Shown here: positions 50,847-60,131 of the stretch, one piece after another
Numbering within the stretch: position 1 is the first letter of the stretch
Layout of the letters: each line of letters starts with the position of its first letter
NCBI RefSeq assembly: GCF_000238795.1
Contig: NZ_AFNK01000003.1
Coordinates: 22,058-86,057 of the forward strand
DNA length: 64,000 nt
From: Haemophilus sputorum CCUG 13788
GTDB lineage: Bacteria > Pseudomonadota > Gammaproteobacteria > Enterobacterales > Pasteurellaceae
Direction: 5' to 3'
Translations under genes and position numbers: made by a program
The notes under the pieces: generated by a model
What the model saw: the letters and a program-made list of their open reading frames with translations, nothing else
Databases searched by the model: none
What the model was told of the DNA's origin: nothing

Positions 50847-51065
50847 ATGAACCAATATACTTTTGACTTGATCGCTCAACATCGCCCAGAAGTTTTAGAA
50901 CGTGTATTACGCGTTATTCGTTTACGCGGCTTCACTGTGACTAATATGGAGATGGCATTGGTAGAAACCAAAGTGCAGTTAAAAATCACTGTAAAATCTG
51001 ACCGCACTTTTGATTTGTTGGTGAATCAATTGGCGAAACTGCCGGATGTTTTAAATATTATTTAA
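50847..51065 (+). CDS. ilvM: Acetolactate synthase II small (regulatory) subunit
   Basis: An ACT-domain subunit of 72 residues that activates IlvG. The pattern LERVLRVIRLRGFTVTNMEM and LLVNQLAKLPDVLNI is typical of IlvM. GGAGGAAA lies at the end of ilvG before its ATG. A full Hin-type uptake signal (TGACCGCACTTTT) is inside the gene at 51001-51009. A decayed copy of the ilvM 3' part follows at about 51124-51196. Confidence 0.93.
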   Translation: MNQYTFDLIAQHRPEVLERVLRVIRLRGFTVTNMEMALVETKVQLKITVKSDRTFDLLVNQLAKLPDVLNII

Positions 51066-51123
51066 AAAGAATTTGAAGGACAATACGATACAAAACAAAT
51101 GGTTTACAAGTGCGTAGATATAG

Positions 51124-51196
51124 CTAATGGAGCAATTTAGTTTAAATGTAATTAAAAACTACTATTAAATCTGACCGCACTTTTATTTTAATTGGT
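51124..51196 (+). pseudogene. Decayed duplicate of the ilvM 3' part
   Basis: CTAATGGAG, TTAAAAACTACTATTAAATC and TGACCGCACTTTT align in order with CTAATATGGAG, TTAAAAATCACTGTAAAATC and TGACCGCACTTTT of ilvM (50941-51011), with small deletions and stops. The second Hin-type uptake signal (51174-51182) is therefore probably a duplicate of the first. Confidence 0.5.
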
Positions 51197-51243
51197 AGGC
51201 TCTTTATCTAAATAATCGCATTTATAAACTTAATTTTATCAAA

Positions 51244-51446
51244 TAATTTCTTCGTATTATCTTCTGCCAAATCTCCCCTATCCCTCTTTGCTAAAGAGGG
51301 GGAAAGAACGAGCGAGATTCTATATCATTGTTCTACTTTGATATGGCAGATATAAATTAGGCAGATGACAGCAAATTTATAAAGAAAATCCCCTCTTTAG
51401 CAAAGAGGGGTAGGGGAGATTTGGCAGTATCAATTAACGAAGAAAT
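51244..51446. repeat. MITE-like element with long terminal inverted repeats (about 200 bp)
   Basis: Two arms of about 55 bases face each other: AATTTCTTCGT at both outer ends, then CTGCCAAATCTCCCCTA and CCCTCTTTGCTAAAGAGGGG with one or two changes. Each arm has its own small palindrome, CCTCTTTGCTAAAGAGG. The core of about 85 bases has no frame. It lies in the 429-bp gap between ilvM and the duplicated ilvD start. Confidence 0.7.
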
Positions 51447-51494
51447 TAAAGAACATAATAAACTTTAACAAAAATTTACTTAGAGAGATTATTT

Positions 51495-51772
51495 ATGCCA
51501 AAACTACGTTCAGCGACCAGTACACAAGGTCGTATATGGCGGGGGCGCGTGCCTTATGGCATGCAACAGGGATGAAAGAAAATGACTTTGGTAAGCCGAT
51601 TATGGCAACAGTGAACCGATATTATGGTAGTAAAGTTAATAGCTCTTCGTATTCTGATGATAAAACTATTAACCCACTAGCTATTTTAACCGCACTATTG
51701 TGGTTTCCAGTTGCGATGATAGATTGTCTGAATGAACGAAGTGGATTCATTGATTTATGTCCGTTTCGTTAA
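51495..51772 (+). pseudogene. Chimera of the ilvD 5' end and a lipoprotein 3' end
   Basis: The first 110 bases copy the start of ilvD (54058 on), including [13 protein letters not shown], but one A is lost after codon 13. The shifted frame reopens at ATG 51536 ([20 protein letters not shown]). At the shared stretch AAGCCGATTATGGC it changes to the tail of the lipoprotein gene at 52586: [20 protein letters not shown] against ILTAPLWIPVAMIGCLNERS, ending GFIDLCPFR in both. The 78-residue frame has a GAGAG site only before the ilvD-type ATG. It is a recombination remnant rather than a functional gene. Confidence 0.8.
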
Positions 51773-51840
51773 GTTATCTCATTAATGAATTTATTCACAA
51801 TAAATGAATAAAACTAGATTATTTTAAATAAGGAAAATAT
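51773..51840 (+). repeat. Spacer repeat, copy 1
   Basis: These 68 bases, from the stop codon to the ribosome-binding site of the next gene, are nearly identical to 53309-53376 (both start with GTTATCTCATTAATGAA and end with ATAAGGAAAATAT). They belong to the duplicated cassette. Confidence 0.85.
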
Positions 51841-52446
51841 ATGAAAAAACTATTTTTATTACTTAGCACATTGTTTCTTTTAGCTAGCTGTACGAGGGAT
51901 TATTTGCAACTCAGCGAAGAAAAGGTAGGAAGTAAACCTGAAACTATACGCTCTTTCTTTATTGCCAACGATAAACTTTATGCGATAGGTGAACAGAATA
52001 GTTATGAGTTTAAAGATAGAGATACCGCAATCTTAATAGCCACCCTACAAGGCCCTAGAATGAAATTGTTTAAATCTGCGGAAATACTATCTCTTCACCA
52101 AAATATTGAGAATAATAAGGTTTATTCTGAGATAATTCTTGATTTCAATAAACCTGAGCCGACTCCATTTAGTAGTAAGAGTAGTTTTTACCTAGAAGGA
52201 CAGACAATTAAGCTTCAAAACCAAAATGAAATTTTAGCTAAAAAAAGCTTAACTAAACCATTAACTACGGAACTAGTAGAATATAGAATTACACGAACAA
52301 CTAAACGCAAATTTAGTAAGCAAGATACGAAAGAAGGTGCGACTATTGGCGCTTTAATGACTGGAGCAGCAGTTGGTGCGGTGCTATTTATTCCAGTTGC
52401 TATAATCGCAGCACCTTTTGGACTTTTAACTGGGAATGAAAACTAA
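51841..52446 (+). CDS. Lipoprotein of unknown function (cassette paralog A)
   Basis: A 201-residue predicted lipoprotein: signal peptide and lipobox with Cys17 (FLLASC). IRSFFIANDKLYAIGEQNSY and ILAKKSLTKPLTTELVEYRI align with the neighbour at 52586 (IQMFMFSQDGRLFVFTDKDN; LLAKYKLTKPIMATVYRTTY), so the two are divergent paralogs. The C-terminal 45 residues are hydrophobic and Gly/Ala-rich (GALMTGAAVGAVLFIPVAI), a likely membrane-associated hairpin. I recognise no domain. AAGGAAA precedes the ATG. A worn fragment of the same gene type lies at 53915-53991. Confidence 0.75.
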   Translation: MKKLFLLLSTLFLLASCTRDYLQLSEEKVGSKPETIRSFFIANDKLYAIGEQNSYEFKDRDTAILIATLQGPRMKLFKSAEILSLHQNIENNKVYSEIILDFNKPEPTPFSSKSSFYLEGQTIKLQNQNEILAKKSLTKPLTTELVEYRITRTTKRKFSKQDTKEGATIGALMTGAAVGAVLFIPVAIIAAPFGLLTGNEN

Positions 52447-52460
52447 TTTAATAGCCTAGG

Positions 52461-52544
52461 AAGCGGTTAAGCTTTGCTAATATTTTGCAAATATTAAAAT
52501 AAATTTACTACTTGGAGAGATTATTTATGCCAAAACTTGGGTAG
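52461..52544 (+). repeat. Stray copy of the ilvD leader and first codons
   Basis: The 77 bases 52461-52537 match 53992-54068, the true ilvD leader, with one difference. They include the GGAGAG ribosome-binding site and ATGCCAAAACT. After that the homology stops and the frame closes as MPKLG-stop. A third, less similar copy precedes the chimera at about 51457-51613. Confidence 0.88.
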
Positions 52545-52585
52545 ACCAATAAGATGCATATATAATTTCCAAGAAGGAATACTTA

Positions 52586-53308
52586 ATGAAAAAACTATTA
52601 TCATTCATAATGCTATGTTCATTATTTTGTTTGTCAGCATGTTCTGTAGATAAAAATACAGAGTCTCATGTCACGTCAAGTAAAGAACCAATTCAGATGT
52701 TTATGTTTAGCCAAGATGGCAGGCTTTTTGTTTTTACTGATAAAGATAATTTTGAATTTAAAGGGCAAGATGTTTCTAATTTATCGACATTCCTTAATAG
52801 CCCCTATGCAAAATCAATAGAAAAAGTATCACCTGAACTTTATATATATTTGGATGAGGATAAAAAGCAATGGGCTTCATCATTCTTAAAAGTGCTTGTT
52901 AAAGCAGATAAATTAACGAAAAAACAACAGGATGAACTAATCAGTCAATTTAACTTTACACAAGCATCTCAAGCAAAAGACAAGGTTAAACAAGGGATAA
53001 AAGAAGATTTTGGTATTTCATCTCAACTTGATGTTTTTTATATTAAAACGTACAAGGCAGATGGCATTATCCAAGAATATAAAAATCGTGATGAATTACT
53101 AGCAAAATATAAACTGACAAAGCCTATTATGGCGACAGTTTATCGTACGACTTATACCACCAGTAAATCATATAGCCTTTCGGACACTGGTGAAAATATA
53201 CTTACGGCGCCACTAATAATCTTAACGGCTCCATTGTGGATTCCGGTTGCGATGATAGGTTGTCTGAATGAACGAAGTGGATTCATTGATTTATGTCCAT
53301 TCCGTTAA
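52586..53308 (+). CDS. Lipoprotein of unknown function (cassette paralog B)
   Basis: A 240-residue predicted lipoprotein with a lipobox Cys in CLSAC. It shares the N-terminal PIQMFMFSQDGRLFVFTD and LLAKYKLTKPIMATVYR blocks with the 51841 protein, with a longer helical insert between (ADKLTKKQQDELISQF). The C-terminus is a hydrophobic hairpin (LTAPLIILTAPLWIPVAMIG) followed by [15 protein letters not shown] with two Cys. The same tail is present in the chimera at 51536. AAGGAA precedes the ATG. No known family; the tail may be membrane-embedded. Confidence 0.75.
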   Translation: MKKLLSFIMLCSLFCLSACSVDKNTESHVTSSKEPIQMFMFSQDGRLFVFTDKDNFEFKGQDVSNLSTFLNSPYAKSIEKVSPELYIYLDEDKKQWASSFLKVLVKADKLTKKQQDELISQFNFTQASQAKDKVKQGIKEDFGISSQLDVFYIKTYKADGIIQEYKNRDELLAKYKLTKPIMATVYRTTYTTSKSYSLSDTGENILTAPLIILTAPLWIPVAMIGCLNERSGFIDLCPFR

Positions 53309-53376
53309 GTTATCTCATTAATGAAGTTATTCACAATAAATGAATAAAAATAGATTATTTTCAATAAGGAAAATAT
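53309..53376 (+). repeat. Spacer repeat, copy 2
   Basis: Nearly identical to 51773-51840. Here it leads into a different lipoprotein gene, so the spacer is shared and the downstream gene differs, as in a modular cassette. Confidence 0.85.
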
Positions 53377-53874
53377 ATGAAAAAAAGTACTTTATTCATG
53401 TTATCACTCTTATCTAGTGCGCTATTAACAAGCTGTATGTTACCTCATATCATTAAGCCAAGAACAGTGACGATGGATGAGATTCGTGCACTGGATTATG
53501 GTGCTGTTCCTAGAAACTATGAAAAAGTTATCGCTCAGCACTTATATGGTTCGCTTATTGATCCTAAATCCTTAATGATTGATAGCATTTCTAAACCAAG
53601 AAAATTTGTAGAGATAAAGCTTGACGAACGTAATACTCAGCCAAATGATGAATATTATAAAATCAACTTTAAGCCTAGCTATTTAGTATGCATTCGCTTT
53701 AATGCTAAGAATACCTATGGAGGATATGTAGGATGGGAATGGCAAGGATATTATTTTAAAAATAATGAGCTTATTCAAGTTATAAGCAGAGAATATCGTT
53801 GTGAAATCGATAAGGACGTTATTGTTTATAATCCACATATTTCTGATGAAGTTAACCTTGTAGGTTATGAATAA
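53377..53874 (+). CDS. Lipoprotein of unknown function (cassette gene C)
   Basis: A 165-residue predicted lipoprotein with Cys20 in LLTSC. It is not similar to paralogs A and B. The mature part has YEKVIAQHLYGSLIDPKSLM and a beta-rich stretch (YLVCIRFNAKNTYGGYVGWEWQG) with a Cys pair that could bond (VCIRF, YRCEID). This pattern resembles small periplasmic lipoproteins often annotated as hypothetical. AAGGAAAA in the spacer repeat provides its ribosome-binding site. Confidence 0.75.
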   Translation: MKKSTLFMLSLLSSALLTSCMLPHIIKPRTVTMDEIRALDYGAVPRNYEKVIAQHLYGSLIDPKSLMIDSISKPRKFVEIKLDERNTQPNDEYYKINFKPSYLVCIRFNAKNTYGGYVGWEWQGYYFKNNELIQVISREYRCEIDKDVIVYNPHISDEVNLVGYE

Positions 53875-53914
53875 TTTTTTAGTTCCCTCTGTTTTTTCTT
53901 AAACTTTGGTGGTA

Positions 53915-53991
53915 GGTAAAATTCGTTCTTTTCTATTGCTAATGATTTTAACTAAAAAGAGATTCGCTAAACCATTAACAGTTAAACTAAT
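53915..53991 (+). pseudogene. Decayed fragment of a paralog A lipoprotein gene
   Basis: ATTCGTTCTTTTC and TATTGCTAATGAT match the gene at 51841 at IRSFFIAND; directly after, ACTAAAAAGAG and CTAAACCATTAACAGT match AKKSLTKPLT. The roughly 270 bases between these blocks in the intact gene are missing. It sits between gene C and the ilvD leader. Confidence 0.6.
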
Positions 53992-54057
53992 AAGCGGTTA
54001 AACTTTGCTAATATTTTGCAAATATTAAAATAAATTTACTACTTGGAGAGATTATTT

Positions 54058-55896
54058 ATGCCAAAACTACGTTCAGCGACCAGTACACAAGGTCGTAATA
54101 TGGCGGGTGCACGTGCCTTATGGCGTGCAACAGGGATGAAAGAAAATGACTTTGGTAAACCGATTATTGCGGTGGTGAACTCTTTCACCCAATTCGTACC
54201 AGGACATGTTCATTTAAAAGATATGGGACAACTGGTTGCTGCTGAAATTGAAAAAGCCGGCGGCGTAGCAAAAGAATTCAATACTATTGCGGTGGATGAC
54301 GGTATTGCTATGGGTCACGGTGGGATGCTTTATTCCTTACCAAGCCGTGATTTAATCGCAGATAGCGTGGAATATATGGTTAATGCTCACTGTGCTGATG
54401 CGATGGTGTGTATTTCCAACTGTGACAAAATCACCCCGGGAATGTTAATGGCAGCAATGCGTTTAAACATTCCAACTATCTTCGTTTCAGGCGGTCCAAT
54501 GGAAGCGGGCAAAACGAAATTATCTGATCAGCTTATTCGCTTAGACTTAGTAGATGCGATGATTGAAGCGGCAGATCCGAATGTAAGCGATGAGCGTATT
54601 GATGCGATTGAGCGAAGTGCTTGCCCTACTTGTGGTTCTTGCTCAGGCATGTTCACCGCTAACTCAATGAACTGCTTAACCGAAGCATTAGGTTTATCTT
54701 TACCAGGTAATGGCTCGATGTTAGCGACCCATGCTGACCGTAAAGAATTATTCTTAAAAGCTGGCCGTCAAATTGTTGAGCTTTGCAAACGCTATTATGA
54801 ACAAGATGATGAAAGCGTCTTACCGCGTTCAATCGGTACCTTTGAAGCCTTTGAAAATGCCATGAGCTTAGATATTGCGATGGGTGGTTCAAGTAACACT
54901 GTTTTACACTTATTAGCGGCAGCTCAAGAAGCAGGCATAGATTTCAAAATGGAAGATATTGACCGCTTATCACGCGTTGTCCCTTGCTTAAGCAAAATCG
55001 CGCCAAACACCAATAAATACCACATGGAAGATGTGCACCGTGCGGGTGGGATTATGGGTTTATTGGGTGAATTAGATCGTGCTGGTTTAATCCATCGCAA
55101 CACTAAAACCGTGTTAGGAACAACACTAGAAGAACAATTAAATCAATACGATATTATTCGTAACAAAGACGAAGAATTACACAAATTCTTCCGTGCCGGC
55201 CCTGCTGGTATTCGCACCACACAAGCCTTCTCGCAAGATTGCCGTTGGGATAGCGTAGATGATGACCGTGTAGGCGGTTGTATTCGTAACAAAGAAAATG
55301 CAATTTCTCAAGAAGGCGGTCTAGCGGTATTGTTTGGTAACATCGCTAAAGACGGCTGTATCGTAAAAACGGCAGGTGTAGATGAGTCTATCTGGAAATT
55401 CACTGGACGTGCTATCGTATTTGAAAGCCAAGAAGATGCAGTAGCTGGCATTTTAGGCGGTAAAGTGAAAGAAGGCCATGTAGTAGTAATCCGCTACGAA
55501 GGTCCAAAAGGCGGCCCAGGTATGCAAGAAATGTTGTATCCAACCAGCTACTTAAAATCGATGGGCTTAGGTAAAAAATGTGCTTTATTAACAGATGGTC
55601 GATTCTCTGGCGGTACATCTGGTTTATCTATTGGTCATGCCTCTCCTGAAGCCGCTTCTGGCGGTGCCATCGGTTTAGTACATAATGACGATATTATCGA
55701 AATCGACATTCCAAATCGCTCCATTAACCTTAAAATCAGCGATGAAGAATTAGCAAAACGCCGTACCGAGCAAGATGCCAAAGGCTGGCAACCAGCTCAC
55801 CGTGAACGTGAAGTATCCTTTGCATTAAAAGTATTTGGTCACTTTGCGACATCTGCGGATAAAGGTGCAGTGCGTGATAAAAGTCTATTAAAGTAA
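54058..55896 (+). CDS. ilvD: Dihydroxy-acid dehydratase
   Basis: An Fe-S enzyme making the 2-oxo acid precursors of valine and isoleucine. It has 612 residues. Cluster Cys are in [10 protein letters not shown] and [21 protein letters not shown] and [13 protein letters not shown] are conserved C-terminal blocks. ATG at 54058 follows GGAGAG and matches the family start ([20 protein letters not shown]); an in-frame TTG at 54043 is not used. The leader from 53992 is one of three copies. It should follow ilvGM directly in an operon but is separated by the lipoprotein cassette; ilvA is not downstream. Confidence 0.96.
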   Translation: MPKLRSATSTQGRNMAGARALWRATGMKENDFGKPIIAVVNSFTQFVPGHVHLKDMGQLVAAEIEKAGGVAKEFNTIAVDDGIAMGHGGMLYSLPSRDLIADSVEYMVNAHCADAMVCISNCDKITPGMLMAAMRLNIPTIFVSGGPMEAGKTKLSDQLIRLDLVDAMIEAADPNVSDERIDAIERSACPTCGSCSGMFTANSMNCLTEALGLSLPGNGSMLATHADRKELFLKAGRQIVELCKRYYEQDDESVLPRSIGTFEAFENAMSLDIAMGGSSNTVLHLLAAAQEAGIDFKMEDIDRLSRVVPCLSKIAPNTNKYHMEDVHRAGGIMGLLGELDRAGLIHRNTKTVLGTTLEEQLNQYDIIRNKDEELHKFFRAGPAGIRTTQAFSQDCRWDSVDDDRVGGCIRNKENAISQEGGLAVLFGNIAKDGCIVKTAGVDESIWKFTGRAIVFESQEDAVAGILGGKVKEGHVVVIRYEGPKGGPGMQEMLYPTSYLKSMGLGKKCALLTDGRFSGGTSGLSIGHASPEAASGGAIGLVHNDDIIEIDIPNRSINLKISDEELAKRRTEQDAKGWQPAHREREVSFALKVFGHFATSADKGAVRDKSLLK

Positions 55897-55914
55897 AATT
55901 TTCATAAACTAATG

Positions 55915-55946
55915 AGATGCGTGGATTTAATATCTACGCATCTTTT
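55915..55946 (+). terminator. Terminator of ilvD
   Basis: AGATGCGTGGAT and ATCTACGCATCT pair (one G-U), followed by T5. Confidence 0.85.
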
Positions 55947-55989
55947 TAGATAAGAGAAATTTGTTTTTATAAATTTTTAAGGATCTACA

Positions 55990-56708
55990 ATGAAAGGATA
56001 TGTAATAAATTTAGATAGGCAGCCTGAAAGACTCACTCATTTTTACCAACAACCAGGAAGTGAAATTTTTCAAAAAGTGTCTGCTGTTGATAGGAAGGTG
56101 TTAGATATTATTGGCAATAAAGAATTCTTTTTTGATGTGGCAACATTTACCCGAATGATACCTCGTGGCCCAACAATGGGAGAAATTGCTTGTACTCTTT
56201 CACACATTAAATGTTGGCAATTAATTGCTTTAGATGAATCTATTGACGAAGATGAATTTTGTTTAATTGCTGAAGATGATGTTACATTGTTACCGATTGA
56301 AAAAATACACCATCAACATTTTTAAGTGTAGTATCAGATATTACTAAAGTTCTTGAAGATACACATGTTGAATTAGTTAAATTACAGATGTTGTCTTATC
56401 GTGAGAGTAATTTGTTTACAGGAAGTGGAAATATTTCTTTAAGTAAATCAATAGCTACGGGATTGGATGCTTCTTATAATAATACAGGTTCCGCTTTATA
56501 TTTAATAAGAAAATCACTTACACAAGCCATTATGCAAAAACTAAAAACCAAAAAACCATATTGGCTAGCAGATGGGTTTACTAAATTTTGTAATCCTGAA
56601 AATATGATGATGTGTTTGCCATTATTGGGTTATGTTCAAGATAATTTTCCTTCTGATCTAGAAGAAGAAAGAGAGATGCAAAGACAGGGATGTTCTGAAG
56701 GAAGTTAA
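55990..56708 (+). pseudogene. GT25 family lipooligosaccharide glycosyltransferase, frameshifted
   Basis: Frame 1 (55990-56325) has YVINLDRQPERLTHF, IACTLSHIKCWQLIA and the metal motif AEDDV, the core of LOS galactosyl/glucosyltransferases. It stops at TAA 56323. The rest (LSVVSDITKVLEDTHVELVK onward, to 56708) is in another frame. Adding one T to the T5 tract at 56319-56323 restores a single gene of about 239 codons. It may be a true pseudogene, a phase-variable off state, or a sequencing error. AAGGA precedes the ATG. Confidence 0.8.
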
Positions 56709-56746
56709 TGCTATCATGTTCAGTTTACTAAGGTTATTATTTTCTT

Positions 56747-57982
56747 ATGAAGGATATTGAAATTCAAAATACACTTGAAAAAAATTATGTTTCTTTAATT
56801 AAAGAACAAGATTATGAGGGGGCATTAAAGCTAGCAGAAACACTATGCCTTCTTGATCCCCAGAATCCTGAGTATTCACATAAAATTGCATATGTTTATC
56901 TTCAGCAATTAAAGTGGGAAGATGCTATTAATGCTGAATTAGAAACATTAAAGTTAAATGATAGTTATATTCCAGCCTTAGATTTACTTGCTCATGCCTA
57001 TGGCGGTATATCGAATTGGGAACGAGCAGGTTTTTATGGACACCTTTCTTTAACGCTCAAGGATAAGGCAATACCTGTACCTGACCAGGAAATGATACCA
57101 GCTTCTTGCCCTAAAGGCAGTAAACGTATTATTTCTTTTTCATTATTTGGGAATAATTCAAAATATGTGGAACCAGCCATATTAAATACGCAAGTTTCCC
57201 CAATTTTATTTCCAGGCTGGATCTGCCGTTTTTATGTGGATGACTCGGTTTCAGAGACAGCTATTCAAAGACTAAAAAATAATGGCGCTGAAGTCATCAA
57301 TATTAGTGAGCCGTTAGATAAATGGCCTGGCCCAATGTGGCGTTTTATTGCTATCAATGATCCGGAAGCGGAATATGTTATTTTTCGTGATGCGGATTCG
57401 GTGATTTCCCATCGAGAAGCTATGGCTGTTGCAGAATGGATAGAAAGTGGCCGAGCATTTCATACTATGCGTGATTCTGGTTCTCATACAGCGTTGATTC
57501 TTGCAGGAATGTGGGGAGCAAAAGCAGGAGCTGTACCAGATATGCAACAGAGAATTCAACGTTTTATTGATAGAGGATACGATTCTAGCCATTTTGCAGA
57601 TCAAGATTTCCTTGCAGAAGAATTATGGGGATATATTCGCCAAGATTTGTTAGCGCATGATAGAGTATTTAATTTCTGTAATCCTAAACCTTTTCCAGGT
57701 CATTTTGAACCAAGCTATCAAATTGCACATTGTGAGGGGGCTTCTGTATTTAATGCAGAAACTTCTTATAAAGATCGAAGTAAGATCAGATGGACACTAT
57801 ATTCTCAAGTTTCACCTTTAGTAAATCCTGATTATTCATTTATTCGTGTGCCTGAGTTTAAAGTGTGTAGTTATGAAGATAGGGTTAAGAATGGAAGCTT
57901 CAATGCTTCAATTCCAAGACGTTATGGATTTGCGTTTTCTCAGGGATTAGCAAGAATTGATATTGAACAAATTATAGACTAA
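56747..57982 (+). CDS. TPR protein with a glycosyltransferase-like domain
   Basis: A 411-residue protein without a signal peptide. Residues 1-105 form about three tetratricopeptide-like helix pairs (ALKLAETLCLLDPQNPEYSH, AYVYLQQLKWEDAI). From residue 125 a GT-A-like fold follows: RIISFSLFGNNSKYVEPAIL, WICRFYVDDSVS and a metal-binding FRDADSVISHREA. FHTMRDSGSHTALILAGMWG may form the acceptor site. It follows the broken GT25 gene by 38 bases and may belong to the same lipooligosaccharide unit. The substrate is unknown. Confidence 0.75.
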   Translation: MKDIEIQNTLEKNYVSLIKEQDYEGALKLAETLCLLDPQNPEYSHKIAYVYLQQLKWEDAINAELETLKLNDSYIPALDLLAHAYGGISNWERAGFYGHLSLTLKDKAIPVPDQEMIPASCPKGSKRIISFSLFGNNSKYVEPAILNTQVSPILFPGWICRFYVDDSVSETAIQRLKNNGAEVINISEPLDKWPGPMWRFIAINDPEAEYVIFRDADSVISHREAMAVAEWIESGRAFHTMRDSGSHTALILAGMWGAKAGAVPDMQQRIQRFIDRGYDSSHFADQDFLAEELWGYIRQDLLAHDRVFNFCNPKPFPGHFEPSYQIAHCEGASVFNAETSYKDRSKIRWTLYSQVSPLVNPDYSFIRVPEFKVCSYEDRVKNGSFNASIPRRYGFAFSQGLARIDIEQIID

Positions 57983-57986
57983 CTGT

Positions 57987-58034
57987 AAACATATAGAACA
58001 AGTGAAATATCTGATTTCCTTGTTCTATATGTTT
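57987..58034. terminator. Bidirectional terminator between the TPR protein gene and ligA
   Basis: AAACATATAGAACAAG and CTTGTTCTATATGTTT form a perfect 16-bp stem. Confidence 0.88.
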
Positions 58035-58040
58035 TAATGA

Positions 58041-60131
<2,091 letters not shown>

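Noticed and set aside
51536..51772. 78-residue ORF as a functional gene
   Set aside because: It is a frameshifted ilvD start fused to a lipoprotein tail, without its own ribosome-binding site or a signal peptide.
54043..54057. Upstream TTG start for ilvD
   Set aside because: It overlaps the GGAGAG ribosome-binding site; ATG 54058 matches the conserved N-terminus.
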